A stretch of 64,000 nt of DNA from Mesorhizobium waimense. GTDB taxonomy: Bacteria > Pseudomonadota > Alphaproteobacteria > Rhizobiales > Rhizobiaceae. The position numbers were made by a program, and so were the translations under genes. How positions within the stretch are numbered: the stretch's first letter is position 1; every line of letters begins with the position of its first letter. Shown piece after piece: positions 54,858 to 63,020 of the stretch. Below the pieces are notes generated by a model. That model saw only the letters and a program-made list of their open reading frames with translations. It was not told the DNA's origin and did no database searches. The DNA lies in contig NZ_QZWZ01000015.1 in the NCBI RefSeq assembly GCF_003601975.1, positions 1-64,000 on the forward strand, in the 5' to 3' direction.

Positions 54858-55454
54858 ATGAACAGGTTCGACTTGCTTCGGCAGAGTCTCGACAAGAAAA
54901 CTATGGTCGGGATCGAGATCGGCCCATTTTACAGCCCGATAGCCCCCAAGGAGCACGGTTGGCAAACAACCGTGATCGATTTTCAAGAGGTGATGCCTGA
55001 CATAGTCTTGCGTGGTGAGCCGCTGGACACGCTGGCACTGGCGAGGAACCGGGATGGGTATGACTACTTCATTGCCAGCCACGTCATCGAGCACACGCCA
55101 GACCTTCTGAGCTTTTTCCAGCAGGTTTCCCGCCTGCTGCGGAAGGGCGGAATCGTGTCTCTCGCCGTGCCGGACATGCGCAAATGCTTCGATGTCCTGA
55201 AGCCCGTAAGCAGCATCCGCGAGGTGCTGGCGGCCTATCGCGAAAAGCGGGTTCGTCACACGCCTGAAACGCTGCTTGAGGCTGCGAACCGGCTTGGGAT
55301 TTTGGGCGGGCGGGTAAGCAGAGTCGGCGGCAAAGTTGCCAATCTCCCTTGCTGGACCCTTGGGGGGTCGGCAGGACAAGGAGGCGCGAAGACTTGCCCG
55401 AGAGGATCAGGATACGCGAATAGCGGCGATGGATTCCTAGGTCGGAATCGGTAG
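54858..55454 (+). CDS. SAM-dependent methyltransferase, C-terminally truncated
   Basis: Class I methyltransferase core: VGIEIGPFYSPIAP (SAM loop), YDYFIASHVIEHTPDLLSFFQQVSRLLRKGGIVSLAVPDMRKCFDVLKP. After about residue 150 the text (GKVANLPCWTLGGSAGQGGAKTC) is encoded by a degenerate copy of the short palindromic repeat (55337-55392), so the real C-terminus has been lost. Start at 54858 (ATGAACAGG). Confidence 0.75.
   Translation: MNRFDLLRQSLDKKTMVGIEIGPFYSPIAPKEHGWQTTVIDFQEVMPDIVLRGEPLDTLALARNRDGYDYFIASHVIEHTPDLLSFFQQVSRLLRKGGIVSLAVPDMRKCFDVLKPVSSIREVLAAYREKRVRHTPETLLEAANRLGILGGRVSRVGGKVANLPCWTLGGSAGQGGAKTCPRGSGYANSGDGFLGRNR
55337..55392. repeat. Degenerate short palindromic repeat in the methyltransferase
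   Basis: GCCAATCTCCCTTG ... GGCAGGACAAGGAGGCGCGAAG is recognisably the element found at 63672-63728 and 28958-29020. It supplies the C-terminal codons of the truncated methyltransferase. Confidence 0.65.
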
Positions 55455-55496
55455 TGCCCTATAGGACTATCGGATCAGCCCGCAAAACAGCTTGGC

Positions 55497-55694
55497 TCAC
55501 GAACGCCGCGGCCTCGCCATCCTCAGTCCCTTGTCCAGGGCGTCCTCCAAGCTTGTCGTGTAGAGCGCGGTGTTTTCCAGCCCACCAAAGAAGTTTATGC
55601 GGTGAACTTCACCTTTCTTGCTCATGACAATTCCTGCGTCTCTAAGCAGTTCCTGAACTGATTTGTATGTCATTTCCAAGATTACCCCTGCCAC
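55497..55694 (-). CDS. Small hypothetical protein
   Basis: 65 residues (start 55694, or ATG 55673). MTYKSVQELLRDAGIVMSKK then VHRINFFGGLENTALYTTSLEDALDKGLRMAR. Looks like a real small soluble alpha/beta protein with good codon usage; no family recognised. Confidence 0.5.
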   Translation of the reverse strand: MAGVILEMTYKSVQELLRDAGIVMSKKGEVHRINFFGGLENTALYTTSLEDALDKGLRMARPRRS

Positions 55695-55893
55695 CCATAG
55701 ATATAAACTCGCTCTTTTGTGTAACCGATCGGTGCCGTTGACTGTGAAGCCCGCAACATAGGCCGCAGGATGGTCCTAAGCCTATCGAGCTAAGGCCTAT
55801 CGGGCTAATTGTGCGGAACGCGAAACGCGCTCACACTCCCTTTTCCGAAGCCCAGCAAGCCTCCAACGCGTGCTGATCCAGCTATCGGAATGT
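55695..55893. other. Intergenic, AT-richer
   Basis: About 200 bases with the tandem-like motif CCTATCGAGCTAA/CCTATCGGGCTAA (55781-55808). No gene recognised. Confidence 0.4.
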
Positions 55894-55968
55894 TTGCCGA
55901 CACCCAACTTCCCCCCGAAGCCCGTCGGCAAGCAAAGGCGGACCCACTGTCCCCCGGGTCCGCCTTTT
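55894..55968 (+). ncRNA. Possible small RNA: hairpin plus terminator
   Basis: First hairpin TTGCCGAC (55894-55901) / GTCGGCAA (55924-55931), perfect 8 bp with a C-rich loop. Directly followed by AAAGGCGGACCC/GGGTCCGCCTTT (55934-55967) and a run of T, a Rho-independent terminator. No coding gene precedes it, so a short structured RNA is likely. Confidence 0.5.
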
Positions 55969-55972
55969 TCTT

Positions 55973-56095
55973 GTGAGCGAGGAGCTTCGCTCTCGCTCGG
56001 CGGACGAGAGCTTTGCTCTCGCCGCTGGGTCGTCGCTGGCGGACGGAAGCTTGCGCTTCCCCCCGCTGGCGGACGGCTACGCCCCGCCGCTAAGC
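55973..56095. repeat. Cluster of short GC-rich palindromes
   Basis: Series of small inverted units: GAGCGAGGAGCTTCGCTCTCGCTC at the start (over 20 bases, written here by positions 55975-55998), GAGAGCTTTGCTCTC (56006-56020), GGAAGCTTGCGCTTCC (56044-56059) and GGCTACGCC, three of them separated by GCTGGCGGACG. Lies between the sRNA-like hairpin and the capsid gene end. Confidence 0.65.
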
Positions 56096-57071
56096 CTCCG
56101 TCGTCTTCAGCGCAATAGACGTCATGTTCTTGACGCTCGACGCGGTGCGGTCCCAGTTCGCCGCCAGCGCCAGCTCGGCATCGGTGGCGAATTCGCCGGC
56201 CGAGGAGGCGTCGAGGAAGCGGGTGCCGGGCACGTGCGGCACGAAGTGCCGGCGGTCGACCATTTCGGTGCCGCCGCCGCCATAGCCCTGGCGCGGCTTG
56301 CGGTCGAACTCCAGTGTCCGCCCTCGGTGTTGACCGGGAGCTCGTTCCACAGGATCGCCTTGTCCTTGAACATCAAGGCGGTGTAGATGCCGGCCGCGAC
56401 CGCAATGTCGTCGTCGACCACACAGCGCAGCCCCATATAGTAGGGGATGAGCGGCCCGCCCTGTTCGGACGACGGCACGTAGTCGATGAGGTCGGCGAGC
56501 TTCAACGCCTTCATCTGCTTGGAATGCATCCAGATCGTCTTGAACTTGTCGGCGGGGTCGCCCATCAGATAGGCGGCCTTGTCGGTGTCGACGATAGAAG
56601 CGCCGGTGACGCGCACCAGATCGCCGGCGTCGTTGGCGATGTTGTCGGCGACGACGCCCTTCAGGATGCCGGCAAGGTCAGCTTGTTGGCGCGCTGCCAG
56701 TATTCGGTCTGGCGCTTGACGATCAGCTTCTGCGGATCGTCGCCGGCCAGGGTCGAGGTCAGGTCCGGAACGCCCCACGCCTGGGCGCGGACATTGCGGG
56801 CGGCGACCTCGCGGCGCGAGCCGATCTTCTTCATCTCGATCGAATCGGCCGGATCGTCATTGACCGGTTCGGACGGATCGTTGCCGAGATCCTTCCAGCC
56901 GGGCATGTCGACGGAACGGCCGCCCATCGACAGTTTCGAGGCGATCGACGGGTCGGAAAACAGGATCCCGGCCTGGTAGATCTCGAGCGACTGGACATGC
57001 TCCTCGAACGAATATTGCGCATAGACGGACGGAACGATCGCGTCCGCGATACGGGTATAGGCGTCTGCCAT
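56090..57071 (-). pseudogene. Phage major capsid protein, two frameshifts
   Basis: Start ATG 57071 (MADAYTRIADAIVPSVYAQY). Capsid-like text runs in three frames: SFEEHVQSLEIYQAGILFSDPSIASKLSMGG... to about 56678, then GILKGVVADNIANDAGDLVRVTGASIVDTDKAAYLMGD ... NELPVNTEGGH to about 56312, then LEFDRKPRQGYGGGGTEMVDRRHFVPHVPGTRF to the stop at 56090. Each switch needs one lost base. About 327 codons, normal for P22/podovirus-like coat proteins. Confidence 0.7.
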
Positions 57072-57251
57072 CTTCTGGCTGGCATAGGCCAGCGCATCGG
57101 TGACCGGCACCTGCATGCCGGCGAAAGTGAAGACGGTGCGGTACGAGCCGCCCTGCCCCGTGGTGACGGTTTTCAGGCCGAGCCTGGGCGGGGCAAGGCC
57201 GGCCTCGCGGGCGGCGGCGCGGACAAGTGTCCGGGGAAGACCTCGGGTCAT
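57072..57251 (-). pseudogene. Remnant of a second phage gene fused to the capsid start
   Basis: 60 codons in frame with the capsid start, reading MTRGLPRTLVRAAAREAGLA ... TVTTGQGGSYRTVFTFAGMQVPVTDALAYASQK. It looks like the N-terminus of another phage structural protein that was cut off by a deletion joining it to the capsid gene. No function recognised. Confidence 0.45.
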
Positions 57252-57530
57252 GGCATTTCTCCATTCTTTGGGCGAATTTTCTTGGCGGGACTATCTTGAT
57301 CATGCGCCCGGGCGCGCCTCGGGCGAGCGCGGCTCGCAACCTGATTCAAGCCAAGGCGTTATCGTGCTGTTCGCTCAGGTGTTTCCGGTTTGGCGACCAT
57401 GATCTTCAAGAGCCGAGAAACCATGTCTCATTTCGTGAGGAACCGCGCCTACCTTCCGCCGCAATGCGCCAGCACTTGGCAGCAATTCGCCCCTTTCTTC
57501 AGTCTCGGGGCTTCAAAGGAGGTTCTCCAG
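57252..57530. other. Intergenic: between phage gene start and lipoprotein
   Basis: About 280 bases. The plus-strand frame from 57390 runs into the lipoprotein, but the lipobox peptide begins at 57531. Nothing recognised. Confidence 0.4.
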
Positions 57531-57848
57531 ATGATCATCAAGAAAGCCATTTTGGCCGTGCTCATGACCGCGGTGCTGGCAGGCTGCGAGACGCAGACCG
57601 AGGGGCAGCAGAGAGCCACCACGGGCGCGCTGCTCGGCGGCGCCGGCGGCGCTCTCGTCGGCCAGGCGATAGGCGGCAACACCAAGAGCACGGTGATCGG
57701 TGCGGCCGGCGGCGCCCTGCTCGGCGCGGTCGTCGGCAGCGCCACCACGCCGCAACGCCGCGGCGAACAGCTCTGCCGCTACCAGGACCGCTACGGCCGC
57801 ATCTACACCGCGCCCTGCGACGACCGGTATTACAACGGCGATTATTGA
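57531..57848 (+). CDS. Glycine-zipper lipoprotein
   Basis: 105 residues. Lipobox signal MIIKKAILAVLMTAVLAGC, then a Gly zipper ATTGALLGGAGGALVGQAIGGNTKSTVIGAAGGALLGAVVG and a C-terminal Cys/Tyr-rich part (CRYQDRYGRIYTAPCDDRYY). Outer-membrane 17 kDa/SlyB-like family. GGAGGTTCTCCAG precedes the ATG. It is transcribed opposite to the phage genes and lies inside the prophage remnant. Confidence 0.85.
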   Translation: MIIKKAILAVLMTAVLAGCETQTEGQQRATTGALLGGAGGALVGQAIGGNTKSTVIGAAGGALLGAVVGSATTPQRRGEQLCRYQDRYGRIYTAPCDDRYYNGDY

Positions 57849-57870
57849 TCGTAGCGACGGCGGTGGTCTT

Positions 57871-58063
57871 CCTTTCTCCCCTTCTTGTGGGAGAAGGTGG
57901 CCTCGCGAAGTGAGGTCGGATGAGGGGTGCTCCAGCTTGGCGGCACCCTTTTTATCCAAACATGACGCAAGGCGAAATGATCGCCAACGCCTCGTTTCTT
58001 CCAGCACCCTCATCCGTCTCGGCGCTGCGCGCCGATCCACCTTCTCCCACAAGTGGAGAAGGT
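57871..58063. repeat. Rhizobial palindromic intergenic repeat (copy 2)
   Basis: Hairpin CTTTCTCCCC/GGGAGAAGG start, GTCGGATGAGGGGTGC block, variable middle, CTCATCCGTCTCGGCGCTGCGCGCCGATCC block, and a second hairpin (CCTTCTCCCAC/GTGGAGAAGG). Same blocks as at 20681-20829 in reverse order. Confidence 0.88.
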
Positions 58064-58069
58064 TGGCGC

Positions 58070-58390
58070 CTACCCCTCCGCCCGCGCCGCCTTCTCCAGC
58101 GCCACAAGCTGCGCCTCATCCAGCGTCAGAAACCCCATAATGTGTTGCACCACCTCTGCCCGCGCGTTGCTCAGCGCGCTGTGCAGCTCGAAGCCGTTCG
58201 GCGTTTTGGTTCGTGCCATCCACTCGCCGTTGGACGGGCGGCGGTAGTAGCCGGTCACTGCCGCGAGATCGGCCAACACCATTTCGCCGTCCTCGCCGGA
58301 GAACACCCTGAGATGGGCCTTGGCCAGCGCGTCTCGCGCCTTGGCCGGCCCGCCGACTTGAGTGGAATGGGCGAAGCGTTTCCGGTTCAT
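58070..58390 (-). CDS. Bbp19-like phage protein
   Basis: 106 residues. HLRVFSGEDGEMVLADLAAVTGYYRRP and NARAEVVQHIMGFL fit the Bbp19-type small phage protein found next to the connector gene. Overlaps the portal end by ATGA (58387-58390). Intact frame. Confidence 0.55.
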   Translation of the reverse strand: MNRKRFAHSTQVGGPAKARDALAKAHLRVFSGEDGEMVLADLAAVTGYYRRPSNGEWMARTKTPNGFELHSALSNARAEVVQHIMGFLTLDEAQLVALEKAARAEG

Positions 58391-60135
58391 GCGCCGCCTG
58401 CTCCGCCCGGGGTGCCAGAGCCCGGTGCCGCCATGGCCTGACCGCCGCCCGCCTGGTCTGCCCCCTGCCCGCCCTGCTGCATGCCTTGCAGGCTGTCGAG
58501 CAGGCCGCTGTCGCCGGCCCGCACCACCGCCGGCACGGCGTCCTTGGCGACCTTTCCGGCGGTGGCGATCGCCGCCATGCCGGCCTGCGCCTGTTGCGCT
58601 TTGGCTCTCGCGCCGCGCAGACCGGCCACTTCGTCCTTGCGGCGAAAGATGCGCTGCGGGCTGCGGCCGGTGCTCTGCACGATCTTCAGCGCCTCGTCGG
58701 CGTCGATGTTGTCCATGATGCCGGGATCGAACTGCGCCATCTGCATGGCGGTGGTCACCACCTGGATCGTGTCGCGGGCTTCCGCCGAGCGCCTGAGCAC
58801 ATCAAGCGGCCGTGAAGGTCGGCCGCACCGCCTTGCCGGCAAGGCTTGCCGGCGGCAGGAAGCGGCTGTCCTCGTCATACAGTCCCTTGTCCTCCAGGAT
58901 GCCGAGCTCGAGGTTGGTAGCGAAGACGGCCTGGATGATCGAGCCGGAGGGGCCGAGCAGCGCGCCCTTTTCCTCCTGGCGGATCAGCGCTTCGGTCGTC
59001 GTCATCTGCGGGTTCTGCACCAGCGTCTGGAACAGATTGACGAACATCATGTCGCGGATTTCCTCGGCCCGGCTCGCCGCGTAGTTGAAGGCATAGGTCG
59101 GGTTCTGGCCGGTCGAGATCGGCGCGATCAGCGGCCGGCCATTGTCGTCGAACCAGGCCGGGATAGTTCTCGCCGGGATTGAGCACCGGCACATAGTCGG
59201 GCCGGGCTTTCGACGCGGTCGCCGGATCGGTGATCTGCTGCAGGGCGCGCAGGCCGGAGCGACGCACGGCGTTCTCCTCGCGTACTGTGGTCAGCGCCTC
59301 GATGGTCGGCGAAATGCCATAGGCGTCGCCTTCGTAGCGGCGCCAGTTGAAGCAGGACACCGGGAAGGTGCGAAAACCGCTTTCCCTGACGATCTCTTCC
59401 TCGTCCTCGATGACGTGATAGGAAGCAAACGCCTGATCGAGATACTGGTAGGCGCCGCCGGACGTCGCGCGGCTTTATGCACTGGATGAGCGAGATCTTC
59501 TCGTCGCATTTGGCGGGATCGTCGACCAGCATCTTGATGCGCGCCGGCAGTTTTTCATAGCCGAGCAGCTGTGCCGCCTGCCTTGCTGTGCGCCCGTAGC
59601 GGCGATGAAACGTGTCGACCTGGCCCCAGCGGTTGCGCGCGAGATAACCCTCGGCAACGGGGATGGAGGCGTAACGGATCAGCGTGCCGCCAATAACCTT
59701 CCTCGGCATAGAGATAGGCCGAGCCATAACGCTCGACGTTGCGCAGGCAGGCCTGCGTTGCCGGCACGAAGTTCGAATTGGCGGAATAGCGCAGCGCAAA
59801 CAGGAAATCGCGCAAGCTCTCCGCCCATTCCTTTTCCTCGTCGGTCTCCTCGTCGTTCATCTCGGCGGTGGTCAGCCCATGCCATTTCTCCGACTGCGGG
59901 ATGATCAGGCTTTCCAGCCCGGCGGCCAGCCGGTTGGCGGCCGAGTTGATGATGTTGGCATAGACGCGGTCGCCGCGCCGCTCCTGCCGCTCGGCCTGCG
60001 AGTCCGGGCCGCCGGTCCTGCGGCCGCTCCAGACATCGGGCGCGTCGGGATCGCAGAATTCGGAGACGGCCTCCCAGACGTGCTCGTATTCGGCCCGTGG
60101 CGCGACAGGATATCGCGGGCGCGGGTATCGGTCAT
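58387..60135 (-). pseudogene. Phage head-to-tail connector (portal), at least five frameshifts
   Basis: Starts MTDTRARDILS at 60135. The T7-type connector text jumps frame near 60100, 59695, 59470, 59160 and 58810: RAEYEHVWEAVSEFCDPDAPDVW..., NDEETDEEKEWAESLRDFLF, then GTLIRYASIPVAEGYLARNRWG, then VIEDEEEIVRESGFRTFPVSCFNWRRYEGDAYGISPTIEAL, then NPTYAFNYAASRAEEIRDMMFVNLFQTLVQNPQMTTTEALIRQEEKG, then RPLDVLRRSAEARDTIQVVTTAMQM to the stop. Nonfunctional. Confidence 0.8.
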
Positions 60136-60242
60136 GGTGGCAATCTTTCTTCGCTGTCGTTCACTTGCTCGCGAGCGGTCAAATTACTTGCGCTTTGCAA
60201 TGTTAAAGAGGCGGCGCGGCGGGGCATTGGAGGAGTTCGATT

Positions 60243-60860
60243 GTGACGACAAGCCTTGCCGGTACCCTGACAAACCAAAGCAAACGCGCCGTGAAGCGGC
60301 TGATAGGCTATGATTCGCGCAACTGGCTGCGCATCCGCCAGATCGAGGCATTCACCGAATTCCTGCAGGCGGGCGGCCGCAAATCCTCCGATGTGATCGA
60401 GATTTCGCCGGGTTGGAACCGCTACTGGAAGGCGATTTGCCCCAACTACAGGTCGGTCGACTTCCCCGACTTCGACATCTGCAAGGACCGCACCGAGGAG
60501 CAATATTCCATCGTCATCGCCGACCAGGTGCTGGAGCATGTGCAGCAGCCGCTGGCGGCAGCTGAGAACATCCATGCCATGACCAAGCCGGGCGGCTGGG
60601 CGATGGTGGCCACACCCTTCCTGTTCCGCGTGCATGCCAGGCCGCACGACTACAACCGCTGGACGCCTGCCGGCCTGAAGCAGTTGATGGTCGAGGGCGG
60701 TTTTCCCGAAGCGAACATCAAGGTCCAGGGCTGGGGCAACAAGGCCTGCGCCAAGGCCCATATTGGCGGGCCGGTGCGCGCCTACGGCCTGTGGCGCGAC
60801 TTGAGCAACGACGAGGAATACCCGCTGATGGTCTGGGCCTTCGCCCGCAAACCAAGCTGA
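60243..60860 (+). CDS. SAM-dependent methyltransferase
   Basis: 205 residues. Class I fold: DVIEISPGWNRYWKAICPNYRSVDFPDFDIC, VIADQVLEHVQQPLAAAENIHAMTKPGGWAMVATPFLFRVHARPHDYNRWTPAGL. Complete. Substrate unknown; similar enzymes modify surface sugars. Divergent from the portal remnant. Confidence 0.85.
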   Translation: MTTSLAGTLTNQSKRAVKRLIGYDSRNWLRIRQIEAFTEFLQAGGRKSSDVIEISPGWNRYWKAICPNYRSVDFPDFDICKDRTEEQYSIVIADQVLEHVQQPLAAAENIHAMTKPGGWAMVATPFLFRVHARPHDYNRWTPAGLKQLMVEGGFPEANIKVQGWGNKACAKAHIGGPVRAYGLWRDLSNDEEYPLMVWAFARKPS

Positions 60861-60965
60861 TCCGGCCTTCGGGCGCGGCAGGCACCTGCCGCCGGACAGT
60901 CGACTTCGATCCTGTCCTCCTCATTGAGGCCGTGCTAATATTGTCCGGCTTGGGAGGACCGTCAG

Positions 60966-61112
60966 ATCGACTTCATTGGAAACCTGTTCGCCGGCCTGTG
61001 GGCCGCTGGCGTGCTCGCCGCCCTCTGGTACGTCTGGAGGCGACGCACCCCGCCCGTTGTCGAAAGCGAGGAAGACAAGGCCCTGCGCGAGTGGCTGGAC
61101 GGGCAGATGTAG
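60966..61112 (+). CDS. Possible 48-residue single-helix membrane protein
   Basis: IDFIGNLFAGLWAAGVLAALWYVWRRRTPPVVESEEDKALREWLDGQM, one membrane helix and an acidic tail. No ATG/GTG/TTG in frame; AUC at 60966 lies 8 bases after GGGAGG (60952-60957). Either a rare start or a base error. Confidence 0.3.
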   Translation: MDFIGNLFAGLWAAGVLAALWYVWRRRTPPVVESEEDKALREWLDGQM

Positions 61113-61178
61113 TGGGGCGGCGGAGCTGCCAATCTCCCCCTTGTGGGCGAGATGGCCAGAGGGGGGCGCTGTCCCGCC
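61113..61178. repeat. Palindromic intergenic repeat (short type)
   Basis: GCCAATCTCCCCCTTGTGGGCGAGATGGCC followed by AGAGGGGGGCGCTGTCCC, the half-copy form of the element at 28958-29020. Confidence 0.75.
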
Positions 61179-61224
61179 ACGTTGGTTACTGACCAAAATG
61201 CGCTTTCGTTCGGGGAGCCGAAAC

Positions 61225-61248
61225 AAAAAACCCGCCTCGGCGGCGGGT
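61225..61248 (-). terminator. Minus-strand terminator without an obvious gene
   Basis: Stem ACCCGCC/GGCGGGT (loop TCGGC), with six U after it on the minus strand. No minus-strand gene ends nearby; between 61249 and 61450 nothing is recognised. Confidence 0.7.
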
Positions 61249-61450
61249 CGTTGGCGCAAATCAGCACCATGGACAAGATAGTAGCATAGCTGCCGCCACT
61301 CGGCAAGGCATATTTTCCTATCTTGCGTTCGTCTCGCCAATGCCGCGCCGCCGCAGCTCGCCGGCCGGTATTCACAACAAGCTTCTCCAGCCGTCTGGCC
61401 ATTAGCCGGCGCCTATGGGATCATTCCGCCGGGGACTTGGGGAGAGCGGC

Positions 61451-61720
61451 ATGGACAAACCTGCCATGGCATCCGTCTTCAGGATGCGGCATCAGCCAGC
61501 AACCATTTCGGGCATCCGCAGCCTTGGCCGGGGCCAGGCGGATCCGATCTTCCACTCGAGGCCGCTCGGCGAGGCGATCCGCTTCATCGTCCAGGCCGAT
61601 GGCCAGTACGACCTCAGCGCTGCCGCCATCTCCTACGGCGACCTCTCGACGCCGCCGCTTGGCGGCCGTGAGATCAAGGCGCTATGGGCCGAATATGGCC
61701 AACGCTGGATGGAGCCGTAG
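61451..61720 (+). CDS. Hypothetical protein
   Basis: 89 residues from ATG 61451 (MDKPAMASVFRM). Contains RGQADPIFHSRPLGEAIRFIVQADGQYDLSAAAI and EIKALWAEYGQRWMEP. Looks like a rhizobial small conserved type; no domain recognised. Confidence 0.5.
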   Translation: MDKPAMASVFRMRHQPATISGIRSLGRGQADPIFHSRPLGEAIRFIVQADGQYDLSAAAISYGDLSTPPLGGREIKALWAEYGQRWMEP

Positions 61721-61809
61721 CCTACTTGTCTTGCCAAGCTGCCTTGTCCTTGCGCCGGTTCGATGCTTTGCTTTACGCCACACGGAGACAGCGAAATGAC
61801 GCCGCGCCC

Positions 61810-62022
61810 TTGGCGAGCCCAATCAGGATTGGCGATCGTATCTTGACCAATGATGGGATGATGGGCGTGGTCGTCTGTAATCTGGATACGAGAGAGTTCT
61901 CGGACGAACATCCCGAGGCTTCCTGGGGATACCTTGGGAACAGAGTTGTCGTCATGACAGAGGCAGGCCTCATCCATTTTCCCAGTGAGTGCATGGGCAA
62001 CTTTCGCAAGGCAGAGCGTTGA
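61810..62022 (+). CDS. Small hypothetical protein
   Basis: About 70 residues from TTG 61810: IRIGDRILTNDGMMGVVVCNLDTREFSDEHPEASWGYLGNRVVVMTEAGLIHFPSECMGNFRKAER. The frame is good but the start is uncertain. No known family recognised. Confidence 0.4.
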   Translation: MASPIRIGDRILTNDGMMGVVVCNLDTREFSDEHPEASWGYLGNRVVVMTEAGLIHFPSECMGNFRKAER

Positions 62023-62146
62023 TCATGGTGTTCACTTCCCGTGCATGCCCGATATCCCGCCAAAACCCGTAGTAACCGAATCCGCAGCCCCTGGATCGGA
62101 ATCGGCCCATCGAGCGTTTAAAACCCAACCAATGGGAGGATGCACC

Positions 62147-62452
62147 ATGAACGTCGCCAATCTGCAACTTGAGGGCCTGCTGATGGCCGTCGCGTCGATC
62201 AACCAGGTGCTGGTCCGCAAGGGGCTGGTTTCGGTCGAGGAGATCGACATCGCCCTGCGCAAGGCGGAAGCCTGCGAAACCGGCGAGGAGCGCTCCGGCG
62301 GCATGTCGGCATCGAGCCGCGATGCCGTCAATTTTCCGATCCGGCTCCTGGAACTCGCCAACCAGTGCCAGCCGGAGGCCGACATGCCGTCCTTCTCGAA
62401 ACTGGCGCGCATGGTCGGCCAGATGAAGGAACCTTACAACGATCAGATGTGA
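62147..62452 (+). CDS. Hypothetical protein
   Basis: 101 residues (MNVANLQLEGLLMAVASINQVLVRKGLVSVEEIDIALRKAEACETGEER). Mostly helical, no signal peptide. ATGGGAGGATGCACC precedes the ATG. Rhizobial-type, function unknown. Confidence 0.55.
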   Translation: MNVANLQLEGLLMAVASINQVLVRKGLVSVEEIDIALRKAEACETGEERSGGMSASSRDAVNFPIRLLELANQCQPEADMPSFSKLARMVGQMKEPYNDQM

Positions 62453-62537
62453 GGCAGTCAGGAGAAGCTGGCGTCAGCCGGAGAATCCATCCTATCTTGG
62501 TGATGGGAGATTCAGGGGGAGACTGACGAATTACTGG

Positions 62538-62936
62538 TTGAAGTGGCTGCTGATCAATCTCGCCGCCCTCGCCTCGGCAACCCTGATTGGACTGGTCGCC
62601 CTTGCGCAGGTCTATGTCTTCAAGGTCAATGTTGGGCACAACCCGGCTGCTCCATTCGTTTTAGGCTTTATCGTTTCCTTGGTCGTCGCCATCGCTACCC
62701 CGCCGACACGGTTCATGCCCCGATTTGACGTCCTGAGCGGTATCTTTGTGGGGGACTTCGTTCTTTCCTTCGTGATCTCCAATGCGGCACTTCTCATGGT
62801 CAACGCCTATTGGGACGGCGATGTCGAGGCGGCGAAGCCTTGGGTATATATGGTCATTCCCTTCATCACTGGCGTGACTGGCTTCCTGGTATTGCGGCGA
62901 TATCGCCTTTCCGCCGTGGCAGATGTGTTCCGGTAG
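62538..62936 (+). CDS. Membrane protein of unknown function
   Basis: 132 residues from TTG 62538 (CTG 62523 is also near a GGGGGAG site). Four membrane helices: WLLINLAALASATLIGLVALAQV, PFVLGFIVSLVVAIAT, GIFVGDFVLSFVISNAALLMV, VYMVIPFITGVTGFLVLRRY. No family recognised. Confidence 0.6.
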   Translation: MKWLLINLAALASATLIGLVALAQVYVFKVNVGHNPAAPFVLGFIVSLVVAIATPPTRFMPRFDVLSGIFVGDFVLSFVISNAALLMVNAYWDGDVEAAKPWVYMVIPFITGVTGFLVLRRYRLSAVADVFR

Positions 62937-63020
62937 GCGTCGGTTCAAAGAAGGCGATGCGTTATCTGCGGCTGGGACGGCAGCCGATCGAAATTCATCG
63001 CCCGGCAGATTCCGCAAAAC

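Larger units (their letters stand above)
51658..60135 (-). mobile_element. Decayed podovirus-like prophage region
   Basis: Phage parts on the minus strand: lysis genes (51658-52802), capsid (56092-57071), Bbp19-like (58070-58390) and head-tail connector (58387-60135). Between them lie plus-strand or cellular-type genes (GT10, methyltransferase, lipoprotein). No integrase, terminase or tail genes are seen; outer borders are not defined. Confidence 0.55.

Noticed and set aside
54598..54858. Minus-strand 86-codon frame between GT10 and methyltransferase genes
   Set aside because: Pro/Arg-rich, no ribosome site, no domain, lies in a divergent promoter region.
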